A stretch of 64,000 nt of DNA from Terriglobia bacterium (GCA_020073385.1 JAIQFH010000007.1:118064-182063), one strand, 5' to 3'; shown: positions 16,964 to 25,623, counted from the stretch's first letter. Made by a program: numbers and translations. Notes: a model not told the origin generated them from the sequence alone.

Positions 16964-17346
16964 TGAACTACACCGACGCCGACGTCCTTTCGGCGATGGT
17001 AAACGTGACCGCCGACTATCTGAAGAAAGCGATTCCCGAAGGCTCGTTCCGCTCGTGGCTGGCCTGCGACAACGGCCGCGTCGTGGCGGGAGGCGCAGTT
17101 GTCATCAGCCCATGGCCTGCGCATGCCTACGATCTCGAATGCCGGCGGGCGACCATCCTCAATGTCTATACCGAGCCGGAGTACCGGCGGCGCCGGATTG
17201 CCCGGCAGATTATGGAAACCATGATCAACTGGTGTAAGCAGGAAGGCTTCGCCCGCGTGAGTCTGCACGCCAGCGAACACGGCCGGCCGTTGTACGAATC
17301 GCTCGGTTTCGAAGACAGCAACGAAATGCGGCTGAACCTACACTAG
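16951..17346 (+). CDS. GNAT-family acetyltransferase, main part (frameshifted near N-terminus)
   Basis: The frame 16951-17346 encodes 131 residues comprising most of a GNAT fold. The acetyl-CoA loop is ILNVYTEPEYRRRRIARQIMETMINWC, with R-R-R-R-I-A in place of the usual R-x-x-G-x-G/A, and VSLHASEHGRPLYESLGFEDSNEMRL lies at the C-terminus. The first beta strand and helix are encoded upstream in a different frame (16871-16936). Translation could still start at the ATG 16951 to give a truncated protein, but loss of strand 1 makes activity doubtful. If the shift is a sequencing error, the intact gene is 16871-17346. Confidence 0.75.
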   Translation: MCEDMNYTDADVLSAMVNVTADYLKKAIPEGSFRSWLACDNGRVVAGGAVVISPWPAHAYDLECRRATILNVYTEPEYRRRRIARQIMETMINWCKQEGFARVSLHASEHGRPLYESLGFEDSNEMRLNLH

Positions 17347-17350
17347 CGAA

Positions 17351-17424
17351 ATTGTTGATTCATGATTGTTGGTTAAGAGCCCAAAGACATTTGGATTCTC
17401 AATCAGCAATCAGAAATCAACAAT
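17351..17424. repeat. Heptad-period inverted repeat (ATTGTTG/CAATCAG word)
   Basis: The left arm 17351-17379 (ATTGTTG, ATTCATG, ATTGTTG) pairs with the right arm 17398-17424 (CAATCAG, CAATCAG, AAATCAA, CAAT). It fills the gap between the GNAT remnant and the dGTPase-like gene. Confidence 0.8.
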
Positions 17425-17438
17425 GCTATCCTTGCCCC

Positions 17439-18551
17439 ATGCTGGCGACTTACGCGGTGCAGGTGACGCAATCCCGCGGACGGCGCTTCGCTGAGTCGCC
17501 GCACCCGTACCGCAACGATTTCCAGCGCGACCGCGATCGCGTGATTCACGCCCGCGCATTTCGCCGTCTAGAGGCCAAGACGCAGGTCTTCACCCGCCGC
17601 TACTCCGATCACTTCCGCAACCGCCTGACGCACACGCTGGAAGTGACGCAGATTTCTCGCACCATTGCCGGGGCACTCGGGCTCAACGCCGACCTTACGG
17701 AAGCACTCGCACTGGTGCATGACATCGGGCATCCTCCGTTCGGACACGCGGGCGAGAAAGCTCTCAACGCTGCAATGCACGAGCATGGACTCCTCTTCGA
17801 CCATAATCTCCATGCCTTGCGCATTGTGGAAGACTTTGAGCAGCGCTACGCGGCTTTTCGCGGCCTGAATCTGACGTTCGAAGTGCGCGAGGGGATCATC
17901 AAGCACTCGCACGATTACGCTGCGAAGGAGCATCCTGAACTCGCGGAGTATCTTCTGGACCAGCGTCCGCCACTGGAAGCCCAGCTGATCGACCTATCGG
18001 ACGAAATCGCTTACAACACCGCGGACCTCGATGATGGCTACGAATCGCATTTGCTGTCGCTCGAGGAGATCCGGGAGGGCGTTGGAATTTTCGAGCGCTT
18101 CTATCGCGAGGTCGCGCAGCTTTACCCCCAGGCTCCCGAGAAGCTCAAGTTTAATGAGACGCTGAAACGCATGCTCAACCGGCTGGTGGACGATCTGATC
18201 CGGACGACACAGAAGCGAGTCAATGAGGCCCGGATTCAGAGCGTGGAAGGAATGCGCAAACATCCGGAACGACTGGCGGCATTCAGCCCGGAAGTCGAAG
18301 CCGAGCGCAAGCAGAACAAAGAATTCCTTTACGAGAATCTCTATTACAGCCCATCGCTGGCGGACGAGAAAGATGATGCTGAACGCATCGTCCGCGAATT
18401 ATTCGCCTTCTGGATGGCTCACCCTGAGTCCCTTCCTCACCAATATCAGGAGAAGGCGAAAGACGAAGGATTGCCGCGCGTCGTCTGCGATTACATCGCC
18501 GGCATGACCGATCCGTTCATCTTCGAGCAGTACGAGAAGCACTGTGGATAA
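17439..18551 (+). CDS. dGTPase-like HD-domain phosphohydrolase
   Basis: This 370-residue cytoplasmic deoxyguanosinetriphosphate triphosphohydrolase-like protein hydrolyses dNTPs to nucleoside and tripolyphosphate in characterised members. Visible are SPHPYRNDFQRDRDRVIHARAFRRLEAKTQVF, the HTLEVTQISRTIAGAL segment, and the HD metal site LVHDIGHPPFGHAGE (about residues 91-105). LIDLSDEIAYNTADLDDGY supplies the last metal Asp. The shorter type 2 form without long insertions is seen. ATG at 17439 is chosen because sequence upstream of it is repeat DNA. A REP-like hairpin lies 14 nt after the stop. Confidence 0.93.
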   Translation: MLATYAVQVTQSRGRRFAESPHPYRNDFQRDRDRVIHARAFRRLEAKTQVFTRRYSDHFRNRLTHTLEVTQISRTIAGALGLNADLTEALALVHDIGHPPFGHAGEKALNAAMHEHGLLFDHNLHALRIVEDFEQRYAAFRGLNLTFEVREGIIKHSHDYAAKEHPELAEYLLDQRPPLEAQLIDLSDEIAYNTADLDDGYESHLLSLEEIREGVGIFERFYREVAQLYPQAPEKLKFNETLKRMLNRLVDDLIRTTQKRVNEARIQSVEGMRKHPERLAAFSPEVEAERKQNKEFLYENLYYSPSLADEKDDAERIVRELFAFWMAHPESLPHQYQEKAKDEGLPRVVCDYIAGMTDPFIFEQYEKHCG

Positions 18552-18564
18552 GCGCTCACGTAGC

Positions 18565-18601
18565 GACAGCCGCCTCGGCTGTCGGTCGAGCGAAGCTCGA
18601 C
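18565..18601. repeat. REP-like double hairpin
   Basis: GACAGCCG-CCT-CGGCTGTC (18565-18583) followed by GTCGAGC-GAA-GCTCGAC (18585-18601), both perfect stems. It is preceded by CACGTAGC as in the copies at 20007 and 28369. Confidence 0.85.
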
Positions 18602-18602
18602 T

Positions 18603-18720
18603 CTATGTCACTTCGCCGAGCCGGCGAATCCCCTCCCCAATCTGCGCGTCGCCCATTCGAGAGTAGCCCAGCATGATGCCCGCTACCTGCCGGAACATCG
18701 GATCGCCAGTTTTTTCGAAA
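18603..18720 (-). pseudogene. Possible C-terminal remnant of a MocR-type regulator/aminotransferase
   Basis: The minus strand encodes GDPMFRQVAGIMLGYSRMGDAQIGEGIRRLGEV followed by a TAG at 18603-18605. This resembles the C-terminal helix of fold-type-I aminotransferase domains in MocR regulators (LGYSxMxxxQIxEGIRRL). No further match is seen upstream, so it would be a decayed fragment of about 39 codons. Weak evidence. Confidence 0.35.
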
Positions 18721-18823
18721 GTGGTATTGCTATTGCACGAGAAGTGGATATTTAACAATACCATGAACTATTTCATTCTAAATCATAGAGATTCCGGCAG
18801 GCATCTTTAGACTGGGGAAGAAA

Positions 18824-19945
18824 ATGCGGGCTTTGCAGAAATATCTCTTACCGATAGTGCTGACCATGGCCCTGTTCGCGGCCGGTCTGGCGACGCCGAT
18901 GGTGGCGCATGCGGCCAGCGACGAACCGCAGGCAGCCAAATCACATGACGGTCAGCACGATTTCGATTTCGAAGCCGGCACCTGGAAGATCCATCTAAAA
19001 AGACTTCTCCATCCTCTAACTGGTTCCACCACCTGGACCGAATTTGACGGTACCACCGTCACCCGCAAACTCTGGGACGGCCGCGCCAATATTGAGCAGT
19101 TTGAAACCACCAGCTCTGCTGCCCATATCGAAGGCCTCACTCTCCGTCTGTACAATCCCGAGTCCCACCAGTGGAGCATCTATTGGGCCACCAGCAAAGA
19201 TGGCATTCTCGGCATACCCACCATCGGCGAATTCAAGAACGGCCAAGGTGAGTTCTACGACCGGGAGCCCATCAATGGGCGAGTCGTCCTGGTGCGATTT
19301 ATCTGGTCACAAATCACCCCGACGTCTGCGCACTTTGAACAATCCTTCTCCGACGATGGAGGCAAGACCTGGGAAGTCAACTGGATCACTGACCAGACCC
19401 GCATCAGCGAAGAGGAATTTAAAGCGGCGGCAGAGTCCAGTACGCCCAAGCTCGATCCGCAATCCACGCAGGCAGCCGACCACCAGCACGACTTCGACTT
19501 TGAGTTCGGAAGCTGGAAAGCCCATCTCAAGCGCCAGTCGCACCCGTTAAGCGGTTCCGATACCTGGGTCGATTACGACGGCACTTCGGTCGTGAGCAAG
19601 CTCTGGAACGGCCGCGCGAACTTTGGCGAGTTGTCGGTCGACGGCCCGAACGGGCGCGTTGAGGGCATCACGCTGCGCCTGTACAACCCGCAATCACATG
19701 AGTGGCGCCTCTACTGGGCCAACAGCAAAGACGCGATCTTGCAGGTTCCTACCATCGGCCAATTCGAGGGCGCGCGCGGAGGGTTCTTCGACCAGGAAGA
19801 TTTTCAAGGTAAGTCCATCTTCGTCCGTTTCGTCTTTTCCGACGTGACTCCAACGTCGTTCCAGACCGAGCAAGCCTTCTCGGCCGATGGCGGCAAGAAC
19901 TGGGATCCCAACTGGAGGGCCATCTTTACTCGTCAGAAGGACTAG
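18824..19945 (+). CDS. Secreted protein with a tandemly duplicated uncharacterised domain
   Basis: This 373-residue protein has a signal peptide (MRALQKYLLPIVLTMALFAAGLATPMVAHA). It carries two copies of a domain of about 165 residues that are alignable by eye. Copy 1 (about 45-200) has HDFDFEAGTWKIHLKRLLHP, IEGLTLRLYNPESHQWSIYWA and IPTIGEFKNGQGEFYD. Copy 2 (about 215-372) has HDFDFEFGSWKAHLKRQSHP, VEGITLRLYNPQSHEWRLYWA and VPTIGQFEGARGGFFD. The HDFDFxxGxWK opening resembles DUF1579-like lipocalin-type domains. No function is known. Both copies keep the aromatic and acidic core, so both probably fold. GGGGAAG precedes the ATG. Confidence 0.8.
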   Translation: MRALQKYLLPIVLTMALFAAGLATPMVAHAASDEPQAAKSHDGQHDFDFEAGTWKIHLKRLLHPLTGSTTWTEFDGTTVTRKLWDGRANIEQFETTSSAAHIEGLTLRLYNPESHQWSIYWATSKDGILGIPTIGEFKNGQGEFYDREPINGRVVLVRFIWSQITPTSAHFEQSFSDDGGKTWEVNWITDQTRISEEEFKAAAESSTPKLDPQSTQAADHQHDFDFEFGSWKAHLKRQSHPLSGSDTWVDYDGTSVVSKLWNGRANFGELSVDGPNGRVEGITLRLYNPQSHEWRLYWANSKDAILQVPTIGQFEGARGGFFDQEDFQGKSIFVRFVFSDVTPTSFQTEQAFSADGGKNWDPNWRAIFTRQKD

Positions 19946-20006
19946 CAGGTCGTGGGCATGACTGATCTGTTCATCCTCGGGCAGCCGATGAAACGGCTCA
20001 CGTAGC

Positions 20007-20025
20007 GACAGCCGCCTCGGCTGTC
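20007..20025. repeat. REP-like hairpin (first stem only)
   Basis: GACAGCCG-CCT-CGGCTGTC, perfect 8-bp stem, preceded by CACGTAGC. The second hairpin is replaced by GAGGGAAGGCGAAGCCGAGC. Confidence 0.8.
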
Positions 20026-20146
20026 GAGGGAAGGCGAAGCCGAGCCGCACGAGAACAAATCCTTGTATTCCTCCCTCCCGGGCCGCAAACTTGGGAACTT
20101 CATACGTTCTAATCGTGTCTCTACCAAAAGAAGTATGGAGGTCCGC

Positions 20147-21400
20147 ATGTCCGAACCTTCTTATGGCTTCATCCGCACGACTGCGATGGTTTTTCTTCTG
20201 AGCGCCCTGGTTTTGCCCGGCGCTCTCGCACAGACCTCCACGCAGTCACCAGCCGAGGGCATCGCCCCAAAAAGCGATCCTGACCGGCAGCAGGCCCTCG
20301 AATTCATCGACAACGGGAAGATGGCGCAGGCCATGCCTTTGTTCGAGAAGCTGTGCGCGGAATATCCCAAAGACCCCGGCTTGTGGGAAGGATGGGGTGT
20401 CTCGACTCTAGGTTATTCGCAAACTCTCGCGGATGCCGATTTGCGAAAAAAGGCGCGTGCCCGCGCTCGCAGCTTCCTGATCAAGGCCAAAGAACTGGGC
20501 GACAACAGCAACCTGTTGCAGATCCTGCTCGGCATGATTCCCGAGGATGGCGGCGAGAACTCTTTCTCCCCGCGAAAAGAAGTCAATGATGTCATGCAGC
20601 AGGCCGAGGCCGACTTTTCGCGGGGTGACTTTGGCAAGGCTCGCGAGGGCTACCTGCACGCTCTCCTGCTAGAACCGAAAAACTACTCTGCTGCCCTATT
20701 TATGGGAGACGTGTATTTCAAACAGCACGTCAACGGAAGTGCCGGAGAATGGTTCGCACGCGCGGTGGAAATTGATCCGAACCAGGAAACCGCCTACCGC
20801 TACTGGGGTGACGCGCTCTGGGCCATGGGGAGGAGCGTCGAAGCCCGCGAGAAATACATTCAGGCCGTGGTCGCTGACCCTTATAACAACCGGTGCTGGG
20901 TCGGCCTATCTCAATGGGCGGACCGGACCAAGGTCAAGCTGAACTGGGTTCGACTGCAAGACAAGGGCGGCGTCACACAAAAGGACGACCAACACATAAA
21001 CATCACGATTGATCCCGATTCTCTGAAAAAACACGACCCCACCGGGAGCGCCTGGCTGATGTATGGCATGAACCGTGCCTTGTGGCAGGGGGACAAATTC
21101 AAGAAAGAATTCCCCAATGAGCCCAAGTATCGGCGGACCATGCGCGAAGAGGCGGATTGCCTGCATCTGATGGCCGCTACGCTAATAGGGCAAAAAGATT
21201 TCGAGAAGAAAAAAAATGAAGTCGATCCAGCGTTAGTCGCATTAGTGCAGATTGACAAAGCGGGTTTTATCGAGCCGTTTGCCTTGCTCAATCGCGCCGA
21301 CGCCGAAATCGCTCAGGACTATGTTTCATACCGTAACGCCCACCGTGACGTGATCTACCGGTACTTCGACGAGTTCGTGGTCCCAAAGGCTCCGCAGTAG
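20147..21400 (+). CDS. Exported TPR-like protein of unknown function
   Basis: This 417-residue protein has a signal peptide (about residues 1-29, ending LPGALAQ). TPR-like units include ALEFIDNGKMAQAMPLFEKLCAEYPKDPGLWEGWG, ADFSRGDFGKAREGYLHALLLEPKNYSAALFMGDVYFK and EWFARAVEIDPNQETAYRYWGDALWAMGRSVEAREKYIQAV. The C-terminal part (NRCWVGLSQWADRTKVKLNWVRLQDK...) is not recognised. The ATG at 20147 has GGAGG seven nt upstream. It converges on the M20 peptidase gene with a double hairpin between the stops. Confidence 0.82.
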   Translation: MSEPSYGFIRTTAMVFLLSALVLPGALAQTSTQSPAEGIAPKSDPDRQQALEFIDNGKMAQAMPLFEKLCAEYPKDPGLWEGWGVSTLGYSQTLADADLRKKARARARSFLIKAKELGDNSNLLQILLGMIPEDGGENSFSPRKEVNDVMQQAEADFSRGDFGKAREGYLHALLLEPKNYSAALFMGDVYFKQHVNGSAGEWFARAVEIDPNQETAYRYWGDALWAMGRSVEAREKYIQAVVADPYNNRCWVGLSQWADRTKVKLNWVRLQDKGGVTQKDDQHINITIDPDSLKKHDPTGSAWLMYGMNRALWQGDKFKKEFPNEPKYRRTMREEADCLHLMAATLIGQKDFEKKKNEVDPALVALVQIDKAGFIEPFALLNRADAEIAQDYVSYRNAHRDVIYRYFDEFVVPKAPQ

Positions 21401-21426
21401 GAACCTGTGACTTTGTATCTCCAGCA

Positions 21427-21465
21427 GCGGGTCTGCGACCCGCGGACAGCCGAAGACGGCTGTCC
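21427..21465. terminator. Bidirectional double hairpin between convergent genes
   Basis: GCGGGTC-TGC-GACCCGC (21427-21443) and GGACAGCCG-AAGA-CGGCTGTCC (21444-21465) lie 26 nt after the TPR gene stop and 12 nt from the M20 stop. They lack T tracts but are placed to terminate or protect both transcripts. The second stem is a variant of the REP-like family. Confidence 0.6.
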
Positions 21466-21476
21466 CCACAATTTGA

Positions 21477-22937
21477 CTATTGGCCCGCGACTTTGACCAC
21501 TACGTCGAACAGCACTCGCGGGCCGCGTCTGACTTCCTCCACACGAATCCTCTCGTCGTTGCCGTGCTCGGTGCTGCCTTCTTCCTCGGTCGCGGTATAA
21601 GGATTGAAACCGTAAGCGACGATGCCCAGCGGGCGGTAGCGCTGATTCTCGGTGTAACCGCTGGTAATGTGCGGGACTACCGGCGTCCCAGGAAAATACT
21701 TTGCCGAGGTTTCCCGGATGGCCGCGAACAGAGAGTTGTCGGTGCTGGAGTAGTTTGCCTCGCGGAACTCCGGTTCGATCGGCTCAATGGTCACGTCGGG
21801 GTCATTCACCACTCGGCGCAATGTCTCGAGCACGGCTTTCGGATCGCCGCCCGGCAGGATTCGCAGGTCGAGATTGGCCCAGGCCTCGGGAGGAATGACA
21901 TTCGTCTGCTCGGAGCCCCCCAGCATGGTGAGTGAAATCGTGTCGCGCAGCAGGAAGTTCAGCGACTCATCGCGCTCGACTTCCTGCTGAAAGCTCTTGT
22001 CTTCGATAGCCTTCTTAACGTTTCGGTAGTAAAGAGTTCGCTCCGGTGGCTCGTAGGGCGCCATGTCGCGCAGGAATTCATCCACGACCGGGAGCACTCG
22101 CAGAGGCGTCTTATACGCCAGGATCTTGTTCAGCGCGTGCACCAGGCGGTTCGGGGCGGAGTCCGGGTTCGGCCTCGATCCGTGCCCCGGCCGTCCGTGT
22201 GCCACCACATGCAGCCAGTATGAGGTCTTCTCGCCCACATCGACGCCGACGTATTTGACCTTCCCGTTCTCGAGCAGGTTCTCGCCACCCTCGTTGATCA
22301 GGAACTCAGCATTCCCCAGCAGATCGCGCTGATTCTTGGTGAACCAATCCGTGCCCCGCCCTTCGGCCTCTTCGTCGGCAACTGCCAGAAAGATGACGTC
22401 ACGGTCCAGGGCAACTTTCTCGCGCTTCAGCATGACCATCACGACAAGCTGGGCAAGGCCCTCGTCCTTCATATCCTGCGCGCCACGGCCCCATATGTAG
22501 CCGTCGCGAAGCTCTCCGCTGAACGGTGGGACCTTCCAGTGGGAGGCATCGCTGGTGACCACGTCCATGTGGTTCAGCAGGATGATGGGACGTTTTGACT
22601 CAGCGGTGGTATGAGGGATGCGCGCCCATAAGTCGCCGCGACCGGGCGCAATCTCGAAGACCCGGTTTTCAATTCCTTCGTCATCGAGAATCTTCTTGAA
22701 GAATTCGACTCCGCGCATTTCATTACCGGGAGGATTGGTGGTATCGACCCGCAGATACTGCTGCATCCAGTCTTCGGCAAGGTCGGAATACTGACGAAGA
22801 TGCTCATCGGAAATCCGCGAGGACGGCATCCCCAACTCCTCGGCACGGGTCAAACCGCAAAAAAGGGCCGCTATTACTAGTAACCTGATTACCAGTAACC
22901 TCGAAAATGCACTGCTTGTGTTGCGTTTCGCTACCAA
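21477..22937 (-). CDS. Secreted M20-family metallopeptidase
   Basis: This 486-residue exported zinc peptidase/deacylase has a signal peptide at about 1-32 (SRLLVIRLLVIAALFCGLTRA). Metal ligands of the M20 dizinc site are visible: His in LLNHMDVV, bridging Asp in GRGAQDMKDEG, catalytic and ligand Glu in ADEEAEGRG, and the final His in STEHGNDERI. The dimerisation domain begins after GHGSRPNPDSAPNR. Members remove N-terminal or C-terminal residues from peptides or deacylate amino acids; the substrate is not decidable. The signal peptide segment LLVIRLLVI is encoded by a short repeated word (GGTTACT...GGTTACT), similar to intergenic heptad repeats. Confidence 0.92.
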   Translation of the reverse strand: MVAKRNTSSAFSRLLVIRLLVIAALFCGLTRAEELGMPSSRISDEHLRQYSDLAEDWMQQYLRVDTTNPPGNEMRGVEFFKKILDDEGIENRVFEIAPGRGDLWARIPHTTAESKRPIILLNHMDVVTSDASHWKVPPFSGELRDGYIWGRGAQDMKDEGLAQLVVMVMLKREKVALDRDVIFLAVADEEAEGRGTDWFTKNQRDLLGNAEFLINEGGENLLENGKVKYVGVDVGEKTSYWLHVVAHGRPGHGSRPNPDSAPNRLVHALNKILAYKTPLRVLPVVDEFLRDMAPYEPPERTLYYRNVKKAIEDKSFQQEVERDESLNFLLRDTISLTMLGGSEQTNVIPPEAWANLDLRILPGGDPKAVLETLRRVVNDPDVTIEPIEPEFREANYSSTDNSLFAAIRETSAKYFPGTPVVPHITSGYTENQRYRPLGIVAYGFNPYTATEEEGSTEHGNDERIRVEEVRRGPRVLFDVVVKVAGQ

Positions 22938-23339
22938 GTCCCCTCCATGGTTTTCGCTGCGGAATCAACGGGTTCGCCTAGCCAACGACCGGCCACCAAC
23001 GACTGTCTTCCACGCACTTTTTATATCAGCTTTCCCAAAATTACCCTGCCCTTGCAGCTACGGTAATCGTCCGGGCGCGGGCGCTTTTACAATAGCCATA
23101 GATATCAACCATTTAGCTACTCAACCCTGAAGCCTGATTTGGCATCCGACATGTATTAGAACAGACGGCGCCAGTGCAGTGGGGCGCCCGAGATCCCAGG
23201 CCAAGCGTAGCGTCAGCGCTGGGCCCGGCCCAGCGAATCTGCTGGTTCCTTTTTGCTCTCAGGGACGCGATTAAATTTCAAGCACGCCCCAGGCGTGCCG
23301 GAGTGGAGCTAAACGCTCCCCAACTTGGAGGAAGTCATT
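22938..23339. other. 402-nt intergenic region: heptad arm and GC hairpins
   Basis: No gene was seen. 22978-23008 carries one arm of the CCAACGA heptad family. GCTGGGCC-C-GGCCCAGC (23218-23234) and GCACGCC-CCA-GGCGTGC (23282-23298) are stable hairpins. GGAGTGGAGC...GCTCC follows in the 5' leader of the OmpA-like gene, which has a strong GGAGGAAG site. Confidence 0.6.
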
Positions 23340-24212
23340 ATGAACCACCGTCTCGTAATCGCCCTGCCTTTGGCCGCGGTTCTTGCTGTACCGGCCCTTG
23401 CGCAGACCACCTCGTCTGATCAGAGCCAGCCTGCTGCCACGCAGCAGTCGACGTCGAGCGACACTGGCAACGCCACCGGCAAAGCGCCTCTGGCCGCTCC
23501 GTCGCGCGAAGGCTTCTGGGGACGCGTCAATCCCTTTGCCCGCAAAAAGTATGTCCAGCGGCAGACAGAACCGATCCGCGACCGCGTCAACGAACTCGAT
23601 GAGCTGACCTCGCAGAACAGCAAGCAGATCAAAGACGTTGATTCGCGCGCTACCCAAGGCATCAAGCTGGCTTCGGACAAGGCGAATCAGGCCGACCAGC
23701 ACGCCATCGACGCCGGCAACAAAGCCACTGCGGCGCAGCAATCGGCGCAGCAGGTGACCGCTCGCGTGCAGACGGTCGAGACCGTGGTCAGCAATATCGA
23801 CCAGTACAAGGCCTCGAACCAGACCGAAATTCGCTTCCGCCCCGGACAGACCGTCCTCAGCAAGAACGCGAAGGACGCCCTTGACACGATGGCTGGAAAC
23901 CTGAAGGGTCAGCGCGGCTACATCATCGAGGTCCAGGGCTTCTCATCGGGCAAAGGCCAAGGCGCCATCACGACCTCGCAGAAGATGGCCGAGTCGGTGG
24001 TGCGCTACCTGGTTTTGAACCATGACATCCCGGTCTACCGCATTTATCTTGTGGGCATGGGCAACGCTCCCGTACCGTCGGATGACGCTGCGAAGACGAA
24101 GCGGATCAACGGCGGCCGCGTCGAAGTCAGCCTGCTGAAGAATGACCTGGAGCAGCTCTCGTCCAATACCGGAGCTCCCATGACCAGCGATCAGCAGCAA
24201 CAGCCCAAGTAA
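23340..24212 (+). CDS. OmpA-family outer membrane/periplasmic protein
   Basis: This 290-residue protein has a signal peptide (MNHRLVIALPLAAVLAVPALAQ), a Q/S/T-rich linker and a long alpha-helical probable coiled coil (about 85-160, RDRVNELDELTSQNSKQIKDVDS...ARVQTVETVVSNI). The C-terminal OmpA/MotB-like peptidoglycan-binding domain (about 165-270) contains IRFRPGQTVLSKNAKDALDTMA, IIEVQGFSS and KMAESVVRYLVLNHDIP...GMGNAPVPSDD. It lacks a beta-barrel, so it probably bridges envelope and peptidoglycan. The start has GGAGGAAG, and a strong terminator follows. Confidence 0.9.
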   Translation: MNHRLVIALPLAAVLAVPALAQTTSSDQSQPAATQQSTSSDTGNATGKAPLAAPSREGFWGRVNPFARKKYVQRQTEPIRDRVNELDELTSQNSKQIKDVDSRATQGIKLASDKANQADQHAIDAGNKATAAQQSAQQVTARVQTVETVVSNIDQYKASNQTEIRFRPGQTVLSKNAKDALDTMAGNLKGQRGYIIEVQGFSSGKGQGAITTSQKMAESVVRYLVLNHDIPVYRIYLVGMGNAPVPSDDAAKTKRINGGRVEVSLLKNDLEQLSSNTGAPMTSDQQQQPK

Positions 24213-24272
24213 GATTTTTCTTCCGTCGTTTTGGGACCCATTGGGCGCCTCGCCCGAAAGTCCCTCCCCCAG

Positions 24273-24301
24273 AAAAGCCCTCGCGTAAGCGAGGGCTTTT
24301 T
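24273..24301 (+). terminator. Strong Rho-independent terminator after the OmpA-like gene
   Basis: A-tract plus stem GCCCTCGC/GCGAGGGC with a GTAA loop and TTTTT. The symmetric A/T flanks allow bidirectional function. Confidence 0.95.
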
Positions 24302-24344
24302 CATTGGTCTATACTCTGTCTCATCACAGGAGCCCAGAGCGCAA

Positions 24345-25604
24345 GTGGAACTCTACCGCTGGCTGCCGGCCGACGCCGTCAAGATTGTCCTGGTGCTCTT
24401 CCTCTCTTTTCTGGTCGGACTCGAACGCGAAGAACACAAAACCTCTTCCGGAACGTATTCTTTCGGTGGAGTCCGCACCTTTCCTCTCATCGGCCTTCTC
24501 GGCTACTCCATCGCCCTACTTTCCGGAACTCAACTTCTCCCGGTTACGCTCGGCTTTTTGGTTGTCGGCAGTTTCCTGCTGCTCTCCTACTGGCACAAGA
24601 TCTCGCACTCTGAAACCGCGGGCGTCACCTCCGAAATGTCGGGAATGACCACCTATTTGGTGGGCGCCCTCGTCTACTACGACCACTTTTGGATCGCCAC
24701 CTCCCTCGGCGTTGCCAGCCTCCTGCTCCTTGAATTAAAGGAGGGACTGGAAACCCTCGCCAACCGCACCGCCCCGCAGGAAATTCTCACCTTCGCCAAG
24801 TTCCTCCTGCTCACGGCCGTAATTCTTCCCGCGCTCCCTCATGAGGAATTTACCCGCTTCCACATCAATCCTTTCAAGACCTGGCTGGTGGTGGTCGCCG
24901 TCAGCACGGTCTCCTACGGAAGTTATGTGCTCCAGAAGGTCACCAAAGAGCATGGCGGAGTCGTCCTCGCCGCGTTGCTCGGCGGAGCCTACTCTTCCAC
25001 CGCCACCACCGTGGCCATGTCGCGCCGCGCCGCCCGCGAACAGCGACCGCACCTTTTCTCCGGAGGCATCCTCATCGCCTCTGGCATGATGTATCTTCGC
25101 CTCGCCGCTCTCCTCACCCTCTTCAGTCGCCCTCTCGCCGCACAGCTGGCGCCCGCCTTTCTCGCCCTCGCCGCAGCCGCTATCGCCACCGGTTGGTTCT
25201 GGTCCCACCGCCCGGATGCCGTCGTCTCGCAGATCAAGCGCGAATTTGAACCTGGCAATCCCCTCGAACTGATGGCCGCTTTCCTCTTCGCCATTCTCTT
25301 CCTCGCCATGCTCATCGCCACCCAACTGGCAGTTACCTACCTCGGCCGCGCCGGCATCCGCATCCTCGGTGCCGTCATGGGCGTCGCTGACGTCGATCCC
25401 TTCATCATGGGCATGACCCAAGCGGCCGGCGAGCTCACTCCGGTCAATGTCGCCGCCAGTGGCGTCCTGATCGCCGCCGCCAGCAACAACCTGGCCAAAG
25501 GCATCTACTCCTTCAGCCTCGCCGACCGCCCGACCGGTAAGCAGAGCCTCTCGTTGCTGGTGGCGCTGGCCGTAGCTGGACTTGTCCCGCTGCTGTGGCT
25601 CTAG
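24345..25604 (+). CDS. MgtC/SapB-DUF4010 integral membrane protein
   Basis: This 419-residue polytopic membrane protein has the N-terminal MgtC/SapB-like segment (VLFLSFLVGLEREE, then YSFGGVRTFPLIGLLGYS). A DUF4010 region follows (FAKFLLLTAVILPALP, YGSYVLQKVTKEHGGVVLAALLGGAYSSTATTVAMSRRA, NNLAKGIYSFSLADR). About eleven hydrophobic helices can be counted. The family is uncharacterised; MgtC relatives are linked to magnesium limitation and virulence, but transfer of function is not justified. GTG at 24345 is preferred (AGGAG 12 nt upstream), as earlier codons overlap the terminator. Confidence 0.88.
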   Translation: MELYRWLPADAVKIVLVLFLSFLVGLEREEHKTSSGTYSFGGVRTFPLIGLLGYSIALLSGTQLLPVTLGFLVVGSFLLLSYWHKISHSETAGVTSEMSGMTTYLVGALVYYDHFWIATSLGVASLLLLELKEGLETLANRTAPQEILTFAKFLLLTAVILPALPHEEFTRFHINPFKTWLVVVAVSTVSYGSYVLQKVTKEHGGVVLAALLGGAYSSTATTVAMSRRAAREQRPHLFSGGILIASGMMYLRLAALLTLFSRPLAAQLAPAFLALAAAAIATGWFWSHRPDAVVSQIKREFEPGNPLELMAAFLFAILFLAMLIATQLAVTYLGRAGIRILGAVMGVADVDPFIMGMTQAAGELTPVNVAASGVLIAAASNNLAKGIYSFSLADRPTGKQSLSLLVALAVAGLVPLLWL

Positions 25605-25623
25605 CAGATAACGCCAGCGAGAG

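Noticed and set aside
24735..25421. Long open frame opposite the MgtC/DUF4010 gene
   Set aside because: Its glycine/glutamate-rich translation is the reverse shadow of hydrophobic codons; the plus-strand frame has clear membrane-family motifs.
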